Below, in pieces: positions 35,129-41,645 of a DNA stretch of 64,000 bases (position 1 is its first letter; every line of letters begins with the position of its first letter). The stretch is taken from NCBI GenBank assembly GCA_009783205.1, contig WRHO01000002.1:62001-126000 (forward strand), in the 5' to 3' direction. The notes under the pieces are model-generated. The model was not told the origin of the DNA and ran no database searches. It was given only the letters and a program-made list of their open reading frames with translations. Origin of the DNA: Oscillospiraceae bacterium (GTDB lineage Bacteria; Bacillota; Clostridia; Oscillospirales; Ruminococcaceae). A program made the position numbers and the translations under genes.

Positions 35129-35157
35129 ATTATATATTAAAATAGGTTATTTGTCAA
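35129..35157 (-). promoter_or_regulatory. Promoter of secreted duplicated-domain gene
   Basis: On the minus strand: TTGACA (35157-35152), 17 bp, TATAAT (35134-35129). Confidence 0.8.
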
Positions 35158-35160
35158 AGC

Positions 35161-35191
35161 TTTTTTAGAAAATCATTATTTTTCTAAAAAA
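35161..35191. repeat. 12-bp inverted repeat TTTTTTAGAAAA
   Basis: Perfect arms at 35161-35172 and 35180-35191, overlapping the toxin's 3' end and directly upstream of the neighbouring gene's -35. It could terminate the toxin transcript or serve as an operator; the same core occurs at 51351-51381. Confidence 0.5.
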
Positions 35192-35481
35192 TCAATCAAT
35201 TTCTGTGTTTCATAATTGGTCAATTTTCCTATGGGGTTACCGACGGACGAAATAGGCAACGATATCTTATTGGCGGTATCAATATATGATTGCATATCGA
35301 GACCCGCCTGTTGCCATTCGGTTATTTTATATAAGCCGGTTTGTGTCGATTCGTTTTCGTCATTTGTCGTAATACAGAACGCAGATACGAGCTTATCCTT
35401 TTGCTCAAGAATGAGAATCGGGCGTTTTTTGTCGCCCTCGTCACACGAAATATACGCCATAAATATATCAAACATATCCAT
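35176..35481 (-). CDS. PemK/MazF-like toxin
   Basis: A 101-residue protein resembling MazF/PemK endoribonuclease toxins, which cleave mRNA in the cell. Seen: MDMFDIFMAYI, KKRPILILEQKDKLVSAFCIT (RP-hL pattern of the beta-barrel), YKITEWQQAGLDMQSYIDT and IGKLTNYETQKLIDFL. The start ATG at 35481 overlaps the antitoxin stop (TAATG). The match is by pattern and not certain. A truncated sister copy is at 35805-35852. Confidence 0.7.
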   Translation of the reverse strand: MDMFDIFMAYISCDEGDKKRPILILEQKDKLVSAFCITTNDENESTQTGLYKITEWQQAGLDMQSYIDTANKISLPISSVGNPIGKLTNYETQKLIDFLEK

Positions 35482-35747
35482 TATCCTTTCACCGCCCAAT
35501 CATAGAGTCTCGGTTGTTTATCCTTATCTGCATAAGCTCGCCCGTTTTCATCGGCAAAAAGCGCGATTGTCGGGATTTTCTTCTCCCCGATAATTTCAAG
35601 AAGTCTTTTTTTGTAGAATTGAGCAAGCTCCGCGCCGGGGGCTTTATCCTCGTGTTCCGAAATTTTTGCGTAGGGAAAATCCTTTAGCAATGCTAAAAAT
35701 ACATCTGCCTTACTGTCGTCCTCAATTGAAACAATATAATTTTTCAT
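35481..35747 (-). CDS. Antitoxin-like protein, copy 1
   Basis: An 88-residue protein directly upstream of, and overlapping, the toxin gene. The N-terminus (MKNYIVSIEDDSKADVFLALLKDF) is a short alpha/beta element; the C-terminal tail DKDKQPRLYDWAVKG nearly repeats that of copy 2 (DKDLHPELYDWAVNG), suggesting the tail binds the toxin. Preceded by the GGAAAGG cassette. DNA-binding by this copy is not evident. Confidence 0.65.
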   Translation of the reverse strand: MKNYIVSIEDDSKADVFLALLKDFPYAKISEHEDKAPGAELAQFYKKRLLEIIGEKKIPTIALFADENGRAYADKDKQPRLYDWAVKG

Positions 35748-35782
35748 ATATGTCCGTACCTTTCCGAGCTTTAAAAAGCTCT
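35745..35782 (-). promoter_or_regulatory. Hairpin + GGAAAGG translation cassette, copy 6 (antitoxin 1)
   Basis: Minus strand: AGAGCTttttaAAGCTC, GGAAAGG, TACGGACATAT (11 bases), ATG. Identical over its whole length to copy 7. Confidence 0.8.
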
Positions 35783-35804
35783 GTAAAATCTTTTTAACTG
35801 TTCC

Positions 35805-35852
35805 TTAGAGCCTATCCTCAATAAACGAAATATAAATTTCAAATAAATTCAT
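35805..35852 (-). pseudogene. Truncated toxin remnant
   Basis: A 15-codon reading frame, MNLFEIYISFIEDRL then stop, overlapping the stop of antitoxin copy 2 by one base. It lines up with the start of the intact toxin (MDMFDIFMAYISCDEGDKK). It is therefore the leftover 5' end of a second toxin gene whose body was lost by the time the next cassette begins at 35782. Confidence 0.65.
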
Positions 35853-36154
35853 CACCCGTTTACCGCCCAATCGTATAATTCGGGGTGTAAATCTTTGTCG
35901 ATAAGGATATTACCGTTTTTATCAAAAGTAACATCTATTTTTTTAGGTTTACTTTTTTTTATTGTCTCGGAAAGCTGTTCATCAAGAGTGGCTTTTATGC
36001 TCGGTTGAAACGGTAGGCGCAGTTCTGTAATTATTTGCCGATAAAACATATCTATTGCCGTTGTTTGGTCTATGCCCATACGTTCTAAAATTTGAGAGGC
36101 GCGTTCTTCAACGTCCGCATCAATGTTTATTATTACCGATTTTATATTTTTCAT
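35852..36154 (-). CDS. RelB/DinJ-type antitoxin, copy 2 (orphaned)
   Basis: A 100-residue protein with a ribbon-helix-helix start: SVIINIDADVEERASQILERMGIDQTTAIDMFYRQII is typical of RelB/DinJ antitoxins. The C-terminal tail ILIDKDLHPELYDWAVNG matches that of copy 1. Its former toxin is reduced to a 15-residue stub, so it may now act only as a repressor or cross-neutraliser of the intact toxin. Preceded by a cassette identical to that of copy 1. Confidence 0.75.
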   Translation of the reverse strand: MKNIKSVIINIDADVEERASQILERMGIDQTTAIDMFYRQIITELRLPFQPSIKATLDEQLSETIKKSKPKKIDVTFDKNGNILIDKDLHPELYDWAVNG

Positions 36155-36189
36155 ATATGTCCGTACCTTTCCGAGCTTTAAAAAGCTCT
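36152..36189 (-). promoter_or_regulatory. Hairpin + GGAAAGG translation cassette, copy 7 (antitoxin 2)
   Basis: Same sequence as copy 6: AGAGCTttttaAAGCTC, GGAAAGG, 11 bases, ATG. Identity argues that the cassette was carried along in the tandem duplication. Confidence 0.8.
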
Positions 36190-36205
36190 GTAAAATAGGT
36201 TGCCG

Positions 36206-37567
36206 CTAATTTTTTAAGCTTTGTAACGGCGCGGGAATCCGCCCCCCGCGTTCAATAAATCTTTTTGGAGAGAAGCGGTTCACGTTCATTACCGGCCCGC
36301 TCCCGAACAACCCACCAAACTCAAGAACGTCGCCCTCTTTTTTGCCGATTGCGGGGATTATTCTTACGGCGGTGGTTTTTCCGTTAATCATGCCTATTGC
36401 CGCCTGGTCTGCGATAATTGCCGCAATAATATCGGTTTCGATATCGCCGGGTACCACAATCATGTCGAGACCCACCGAGCAAACCGCCGTCATCGCTTCA
36501 AGCTTTTCTAACGACAACGCGCCCGACTTAACCGCGTCAATCATGCCCGCGTCCTCCGAAACGGGTATAAACGCCCCCGAAAGACCGCCAACGCTCGACG
36601 ACGCCATAACGCCGCCTTTTTTTACGGCGTCGTTGAGTAACGCAAGTGCCGCCGTTGTGCCGTAACCGCCGCATTTTTCGAGACCCATTTCCTCGAGAAT
36701 ATGCGCCACAGAATCCCCGACGGCGGGTGTGGGTGCAAGCGATAAATCCACAATCCCGAAAGGAACGCCCAACGCCTCTGCCGCCTGAGTCCCGACCAAC
36801 TGTCCCATTCGCGTTATTTTAAACGCGGTTCGTTTTATTGTTTCGGCAATTGTGCCTATATCCGCGCCGCGCATCTCCGGCTTTGAAACGGCACTTCGCA
36901 CAACACCCGGGCCGCTCACTCCTACGTTGATTACACAATCGGGTTCGCCCGTCCCGTGGAACGCTCCCGCCATGAACGGATTGTCCTCTACGGCGTTACA
37001 GAATACAACTATCTTTGCCGCCCCGAAACAAAAGCTTTCGGCGGTTTCTTCCGCCGCCCGTTTTATTATCCTCCCCATGAGTGCGGCGGCGTCAATATTG
37101 ATTCCCGCACGGGTTGAACCGATGTTGACCGAGGAACAGACCTTTGTCGTTTCCGATAACGCCTCCGGAATTGATTCAATAAGCTCCCTGTCGCCCGCCG
37201 AAAAGCCCTTATGAACCAAAGCCGAATACCCGCCTATATAGTTGACGCCGGTTGTATCGGCGGCTTTTTGCAGGGCGGCGGCAAATTTGACGGGGCTTCC
37301 TCTCGCCGAAGCCGCAAGCATAGCTATCGGCGTTACCGAAATGCGCTTATTTATTATCGGTATCCCATAGCGTTTTTCTATTTCCTCGCCGGTTTTAACG
37401 TGATTTTGTGCGAGCCTCGCTATCTTATCATACACCCTTGTACAGGCTTTGTCAATATCGGGTTCGGCACAATCAAGAAGGGAAATCCCCATCGTTACGG
37501 TGCGTATATCGAGATTTTCCCTCTTGAGCATTTGTATCGTTTCGATAATATCGTTATTATTAAGCAT
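36206..37567 (-). CDS. PFL family protein, UPF0210/DUF711
   Basis: A 453-residue cytoplasmic protein of the UPF0210 (DUF711, PFL-like) family: [90 protein letters not shown]. Its reaction is unknown. The pairing with an upstream ACT-domain protein (UPF0237) is widely conserved; here the ACT gene lies 77 bases upstream, so the two probably form one operon. Confidence 0.92.
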   Translation of the reverse strand: MLNNNDIIETIQMLKRENLDIRTVTMGISLLDCAEPDIDKACTRVYDKIARLAQNHVKTGEEIEKRYGIPIINKRISVTPIAMLAASARGSPVKFAAALQKAADTTGVNYIGGYSALVHKGFSAGDRELIESIPEALSETTKVCSSVNIGSTRAGINIDAAALMGRIIKRAAEETAESFCFGAAKIVVFCNAVEDNPFMAGAFHGTGEPDCVINVGVSGPGVVRSAVSKPEMRGADIGTIAETIKRTAFKITRMGQLVGTQAAEALGVPFGIVDLSLAPTPAVGDSVAHILEEMGLEKCGGYGTTAALALLNDAVKKGGVMASSSVGGLSGAFIPVSEDAGMIDAVKSGALSLEKLEAMTAVCSVGLDMIVVPGDIETDIIAAIIADQAAIGMINGKTTAVRIIPAIGKKEGDVLEFGGLFGSGPVMNVNRFSPKRFIERGGRIPAPLQSLKN

Positions 37568-37643
37568 AATTCTCTTTCGTTAACCTTCGTCAAGCGGACT
37601 GCTCGGCGGCATAGCCCCCGACACCTCCGCTCTTGTTTACCTC

Positions 37644-37913
37644 TTATATCCTGTGCATTGAATTAAAGATATCCTCGTGCATTACATGAACCTCCATCGC
37701 CATTTCCCGCCCGCAAGCCGTAAGCTTATCGGAAAGCTTTGTTAATTCCGTATTACATTTCGAGATATCGGCGAGCATTGTCATGACAAACAAATCCTGC
37801 ATAACCGTCTGTGACATATCGGTTATATTTACGTTCGCCGCCGCACACTCTGCCGTTATTTTCGCCAAAATTCCGACCGTATCTCTGCCGGTTACGGTTA
37901 TTACCGCTCTCAT
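37644..37913 (-). CDS. ACT domain protein, UPF0237
   Basis: An 89-residue single ACT domain, beginning MRAVITVTGRDTVGILAKIT and continuing ITDMSQTVMQDLFVMTMLADIS, as in the UPF0237 family. ACT domains bind amino acids or similar ligands; this one is presumed to serve the UPF0210 partner. It starts 8 bases after the upstream LRR-dockerin gene stop. Confidence 0.92.
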   Translation of the reverse strand: MRAVITVTGRDTVGILAKITAECAAANVNITDMSQTVMQDLFVMTMLADISKCNTELTKLSDKLTACGREMAMEVHVMHEDIFNSMHRI

Positions 37914-37920
37914 TATAGCC

Positions 37921-39390
37921 TTACCAATCCTTTCCGTCGGTCAGCCCGACAAGATACTGTAATATCTCGACCCCGCAGAAAATTGTCGGTTCTCCCGCCG
38001 CCTTCCCTTCCTTACTCAAGATTGCGGCGTTCAGCGCGCTTACGCATTTGTATATGTGACAGTCGGGTATATACACAAGATATTGCAATATTTCTGTAAA
38101 GTCGAATATTTGCGGCTCGGAATTGCCGAGTATTTGCCCTTTGACCGGCGGTTTGCCCGATTTACAGATATTGCAGCTCCCGCAAGTAACGGTCGGCGGC
38201 GGCGGCTTTGGCTTAGGACCCTCGCCCTCAATTATTGTATATTCCTTTATACGAACCGCCGCCTCATACGCTTCTTTTGTACCGACGGGAACATATATTA
38301 TAACGCTTATCGGCATAAAACTCAAGATTTCAAAAACGGGCGGTGCTTTACTTTTAAAAGTCATTGCGGAAAGGCTCCTACAATTATAAAACGAATAAAC
38401 GCCTATTTCCTTTACGCTTTCGGGGATTGTTATTGATATTAAGCTTTTACAGTGGAAAAAAGAATAATCACCTATGCTCGTAACGCTTTCGGAAATTATA
38501 ATTGATTCGAGCGCGTCACAATCCGAAAACGCGCCATATTCTATACTCGTAACGCTATTACTCATCGTGACAAGGATTAGGTTATCACAAGCTAAAAACG
38601 ACCCTTCGCCTATGATTTCAACACCACCGGGAATTGAATAAACCGTGCGCGAATTACCGATTGCATATTGAATAATCCTTGTTTTTTCTTTATTAAACAA
38701 GTTACCGTCAACGCTCGAATAATACGGATTTTTTTCGTCGACATTAATCGCGGTCAGCCTTCTGCAATGTGTAAACGCGTCATACCCTATATCTTTAACG
38801 CCGACCGGAATTGTGATTTCTGTTAGGTTTCTGCTCCCTCGAAAAGCACTTACACCTATTTCCGTAACGCTTTCGGGGATTGTGATTTCGGTTAGGATTC
38901 TGCTCCCTTGAAACGCACTTACACCTATTTCCGTAACGCTTTCGGGAATTGAATAAGCTGTGCGGGAATTTGCGCTCGCATAATTAATAAGCGTTGTCCT
39001 TTTCTTGTTAAACAAATTACCGTCAACGCTCGAATAATACAGATTATTCTCATCAACATAGATGTCGGTTAAGCTATAACAACCGCCGAAAGCATATATC
39101 CCTATACTCTTAATACTTTCGGGAATCGTGACCGTTTTTACACCTTCACAGGACATAAACACATAATATTCCATGCTCGTAACGCGCTTACCGTCGAGCG
39201 TTTCGGGGATTATTACATTTTCATCACTGCCAAAATATTGGTCAATCGCAACCGTTCCGTCCTTATTAATGCTATATCCGTAATCCCCCGAGGTATACTC
39301 CCCCGACCCCAACGCATTTGCGGGAAGAGTCACCGTCGGCAATAACGCAAACGCCATTGTAAACGTGATAAATAAAGCTACAATTCTCAT
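37921..39390 (-). CDS. Secreted LRR (BspA-like) protein with dockerin-like C-terminus
   Basis: A 489-residue exported protein. Signal peptide about 1-27 (LPANALGSG). About ten BspA/LRR_5 repeats (about 50-370): VKTVTIPESIKSIGIYAF, ESVTEIGVSAFQGSR, ESVTSIGDYSFFHCKSL; two include the non-repeat insert NPYYSSVDGNLFNK. Proline linker, CGSCNICKSG knuckle, then the dockerin-like pair GQILGNSEPQIFDFTEIL and GEPTIFCGVEILQYLVGL. I chose the ATG at 39390 (signal peptide start, AGAAAGG site); the frame opens at 39492 inside the upstream gene. It sits inside an apparent operon of cytoplasmic genes, which is odd for a secreted protein. Confidence 0.82.
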   Translation of the reverse strand: MRIVALFITFTMAFALLPTVTLPANALGSGEYTSGDYGYSINKDGTVAIDQYFGSDENVIIPETLDGKRVTSMEYYVFMSCEGVKTVTIPESIKSIGIYAFGGCYSLTDIYVDENNLYYSSVDGNLFNKKRTTLINYASANSRTAYSIPESVTEIGVSAFQGSRILTEITIPESVTEIGVSAFRGSRNLTEITIPVGVKDIGYDAFTHCRRLTAINVDEKNPYYSSVDGNLFNKEKTRIIQYAIGNSRTVYSIPGGVEIIGEGSFLACDNLILVTMSNSVTSIEYGAFSDCDALESIIISESVTSIGDYSFFHCKSLISITIPESVKEIGVYSFYNCRSLSAMTFKSKAPPVFEILSFMPISVIIYVPVGTKEAYEAAVRIKEYTIIEGEGPKPKPPPPTVTCGSCNICKSGKPPVKGQILGNSEPQIFDFTEILQYLVYIPDCHIYKCVSALNAAILSKEGKAAGEPTIFCGVEILQYLVGLTDGKDW

Positions 39391-39406
39391 ATATTGCCTT
39401 TCTGTG

Positions 39407-39925
39407 TCATTTTTGTGTATATCCGATTTGTGTATATCCGATAATATCCATTCCGACCTTGTTATCATTTTCCGAAAGCTCAATAATCCCATAGGATGCG
39501 CGCCCGCCCGTGCGAGGAGATGAAAGACTCCCCGGGTTCATTATATAAACGCCGTTGTAAAACTCGGTGAGCGAAACGTGGGTATGACCGTAAAGAGCAA
39601 TATCACAATCCTCATTGCGCGCCGCCGCTGCGATTGTGTCTAAGCCGGAATACACGTTGTACATATGCCCGTGCGCGCAAAAAATCCTGTGTCCGGCTAT
39701 TTCGACGACCCGATTATCGGGACAGTCTATGTCGGAATTAGCCAAGTCACAGTTGCCTTTTACGAGCTTAAAGTCAACATCTGTGTACCCTTGTGACACG
39801 CGCCAAGCTTCACCCGCTCCATCGCCGAGGTGGATAAAAAGGGCGGCGTCATCTTTATTCTTTTTTACAACGTCATCTACGCGGTCATATTTTCCGTGGG
39901 TGTCCGACATAACTATTATTTTCAT
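39407..39925 (-). CDS. YfcE/MJ0936-type metallophosphodiesterase
   Basis: A 172-residue cytoplasmic calcineurin-fold phosphodiesterase. Metal motifs: MSDTHG, HLGDG, KGNCD, CAHGH, GHTH. The family acts on phosphodiester or nucleotide substrates that are not defined here. The end repeats a short unit (IGYTQIGYTQK), coded by a 15-base direct repeat. Start could be one of three close ATGs; I use the last, at 39925. First gene of a minus-strand run (phosphodiesterase, LRR-dockerin, ACT, UPF0210). Confidence 0.9.
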   Translation of the reverse strand: MKIIVMSDTHGKYDRVDDVVKKNKDDAALFIHLGDGAGEAWRVSQGYTDVDFKLVKGNCDLANSDIDCPDNRVVEIAGHRIFCAHGHMYNVYSGLDTIAAAARNEDCDIALYGHTHVSLTEFYNGVYIMNPGSLSSPRTGGRASYGIIELSENDNKVGMDIIGYTQIGYTQK

Positions 39926-39962
39926 AATCATCACTCTTTTTAATATTTAGTAATTAATCCTT

Positions 39963-39992
39963 ATTTTATCACATATGTATAGAAAAAGTCAA
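39963..39992 (-). promoter_or_regulatory. Promoter of phosphodiesterase gene run
   Basis: Minus strand: TTGACT (39992-39987), 18 bp, TAAAAT (39968-39963). Confidence 0.6.
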
Positions 39993-40029
39993 TCTAATTT
40001 TTTAATTTTATAAAACGGGGGGCGCGTTT

Positions 40030-40263
40030 ATGAACGGTATGGAGAAAATGCTTGAAACGGCGGGCGGTAAATTGGGTATTCCCGCCGACGAACTCAAGGA
40101 GTTGTTGAGAAAGGGCGATATGAACGCAATTATGTCAAAAATGGACAAAGGCGAGGCGCAAAAGCTAAAAAACGCAATGAACAATCCCGAGGTTAAAAAA
40201 ATGATGAAGGGCTCACCCGAAATGTCCGAATTTATGAGCAAAATGGCAGATAAAGAGAGTTAA
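40030..40263 (+). CDS. Small conserved-looking protein, unknown function
   Basis: A 77-residue, Lys/Met-rich helical protein (ADELKELLRKGDMNAIMSKM...NNPEVKKMMKGSPEMSEFMSKM). I do not recognise a family with confidence. Methionine-rich helices ending in a pattern of M..M resemble peptide- or protein-binding helices. First gene of a four-gene run of small proteins ahead of the membrane propeller gene. A G-rich site (GGGGGGC) precedes it. Confidence 0.6.
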   Translation: MNGMEKMLETAGGKLGIPADELKELLRKGDMNAIMSKMDKGEAQKLKNAMNNPEVKKMMKGSPEMSEFMSKMADKES

Positions 40264-40288
40264 TAAAGTGAGTTAAAGGGTCATAACT

Positions 40289-40690
40289 ATGGATATGGAG
40301 AGCATGGCAAAGCTTATGCAGGTGTTGATGTCGTCGGACAATTCGGGGGGGACGGATTCTGCCGCCGAAGGCTCCGACGGCTCCGACAGCTCAAACCAAA
40401 CACCCAACAACGGCGGCGGTACAGAACCGCCCTCCGATAATGCAGCTAATGACGGCGGCGTTGATTTTAGCGGGATTTTCGACAGTATTGATTTTGATAT
40501 GCTGTCTAAAATGGGCGAATTGTTTTCGCGCATGAATAAGCCGGACAGGAATGCCGAGCTGTTATCTGCGTTAAAGCCGCATCTCCGCATTGAGAATCAA
40601 CATAAGGTCGACAGCGCGCTGAAGCTTTCGCGAATGATGTCGATGCTCCCTTTTTTGAAGGAGAGCGGTATTTTAAACGATTTATTTTAA
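40289..40690 (+). CDS. Small acidic protein with conserved C-terminal helical motif, unknown function
   Basis: A 133-residue protein. A helical start (MESMAKLMQVLMSS), a Ser/Gly/Asn/Asp-rich low-complexity middle (about 17-63), and a helical end with a pattern seen in small Clostridia proteins: ELLSALKPHLRIENQHKVDSALKLSRMM. No enzymatic motif. It follows the 77-residue gene by 25 bases. Confidence 0.65.
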   Translation: MDMESMAKLMQVLMSSDNSGGTDSAAEGSDGSDSSNQTPNNGGGTEPPSDNAANDGGVDFSGIFDSIDFDMLSKMGELFSRMNKPDRNAELLSALKPHLRIENQHKVDSALKLSRMMSMLPFLKESGILNDLF

Positions 40691-40700
40691 GTGGAACTGC

Positions 40701-40863
40701 TATACCGCTTAACTATCAAATTTAACACATAATTGCGGTCTTTTTGCCGCCATACTGCGTTAAAATTTTCTTAAATATAAGCGTATATTCGCGAAAATTT
40801 TGCCTTGTCTGACGACAAAAATCCTCACAAATCCAGTGTCAAATCTAATAGTTAAGCGGTATA
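40701..40863. mobile_element. MITE-like element B (163 bp)
   Basis: Terminal inverted repeats of 23 bp (21 of 23 paired): left end TATACCGCTTAACTATC, right end ATAGTTAAGCGGTATA. Flanking TA at both ends fits a TA target duplication. The internal 117 bases have no reading frame. Ends 5 bases before cassette copy 8. Confidence 0.6.
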
Positions 40864-40868
40864 TACAT

Positions 40869-40908
40869 AGAGCTTTTTGAAGCTCGGAAAGGTGTGGTCA
40901 TAAAAATG
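40869..40908 (+). promoter_or_regulatory. Hairpin + GGAAAGG translation cassette, copy 8
   Basis: AGAGCTttttgAAGCTC hairpin, GGAAAGG, 13 bases (TGTGGTCATAAAA, with an in-frame GTG) and ATG at 40906. Confidence 0.8.
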
Positions 40909-41394
40909 GACTTTAATCTCGAAAAAACAATTGCGGAATATGCAAAGGAAGCTATGCGAATGGCGAAGCAAAAGGAACAGCTTCCCGTTCCCGAACCCGA
41001 ACCAAAACCCCAACCCCAACCAAAGCCCGAACCAAAACACGATATAGAAGAAGACATTCTCTTTGACGATATATCGTTCACAGAATCAAATACCGACGTT
41101 AATCCCGATTCTGACAATAAGGCACAAAATGAACGGGAAAACGATAATATCGGCAAAAGCGACGACTTTGAGCAAAAACAAGAAGCGGGGGAGGATATAA
41201 AGGAAGTGGAGATGTCGGAAGTGGAGACGTCGGAAGCGGAGATGTCGGAGGTCGAGGCATCGGAGGCGGAGGCATCGGAGGTTGGGGACGACGACGCTCT
41301 CGAGCCGGGTTTCGACGATTATATAAGCAGACACAATCGCGGATGGGAGCGGGGAGCGGGCGAACATTCGGGGCGACAGGGAACGAGGGAATGA
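40906..41394 (+). CDS. Acidic low-complexity protein with pentapeptide repeats
   Basis: A 162-residue protein. Helical N-terminus (MDFNLEKTIAEYAKEAMRMAKQK), a Pro/Glu/Lys segment (VPEPEPKPQPQPKPEPK), then a very acidic tail with about five copies of E-(V/A)-E-(M/T/A)-S at bases 41208-41285. No domain recognised. The last four bases overlap the start of the next small gene (ATGA). Confidence 0.6.
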   Translation: MDFNLEKTIAEYAKEAMRMAKQKEQLPVPEPEPKPQPQPKPEPKHDIEEDILFDDISFTESNTDVNPDSDNKAQNERENDNIGKSDDFEQKQEAGEDIKEVEMSEVETSEAEMSEVEASEAEASEVGDDDALEPGFDDYISRHNRGWERGAGEHSGRQGTRE

Positions 41395-41570
41395 ATTTCC
41401 CCAACTTAAATTCGGAAGCTATGCCGGAGTTCTTAAAGGATTCCGACAATGTTCTTATATTAATATTGGCGTTAATGCTCATTAAAGAAAAGTCGAACCT
41501 TTCTTTGATAGTCGCTCTTATGTCAATTCTGATAATTGACAGTCCGCCGCCACAAACAAAAATTTTATAA
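41391..41570 (+). CDS. Small membrane protein, unknown function
   Basis: A 59-residue protein (MNFPNLNSEAMPEFLKDSD...) with one or two short hydrophobic segments (VLILILALMLIKEK and LIVALMSILII). Start overlaps the upstream stop by ATGA, with CGAGGG as ribosome site. Reminiscent of small proteins in the same kind of Clostridia gene run, but not identified. Confidence 0.55.
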   Translation: MNFPNLNSEAMPEFLKDSDNVLILILALMLIKEKSNLSLIVALMSILIIDSPPPQTKIL

Positions 41571-41576
41571 AAAGCC

Positions 41577-41605
41577 TTGTATTTTATTACAACATATAAT
41601 ATAAT
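41577..41605 (+). promoter_or_regulatory. Promoter of membrane propeller gene with overlapping palindrome
   Basis: TTGTAT (41577-41582), 17 bp, TATAAT (41600-41605). A perfect palindrome TTACAACAT / ATGTTGTAA (41587-41595, 41604-41612) brackets the -10 and could be a repressor site. Confidence 0.55.
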
Positions 41606-41645
41606 GTTGTAAAAGAAAAGTGAAATAATACAGGGAGGCAGTTTA

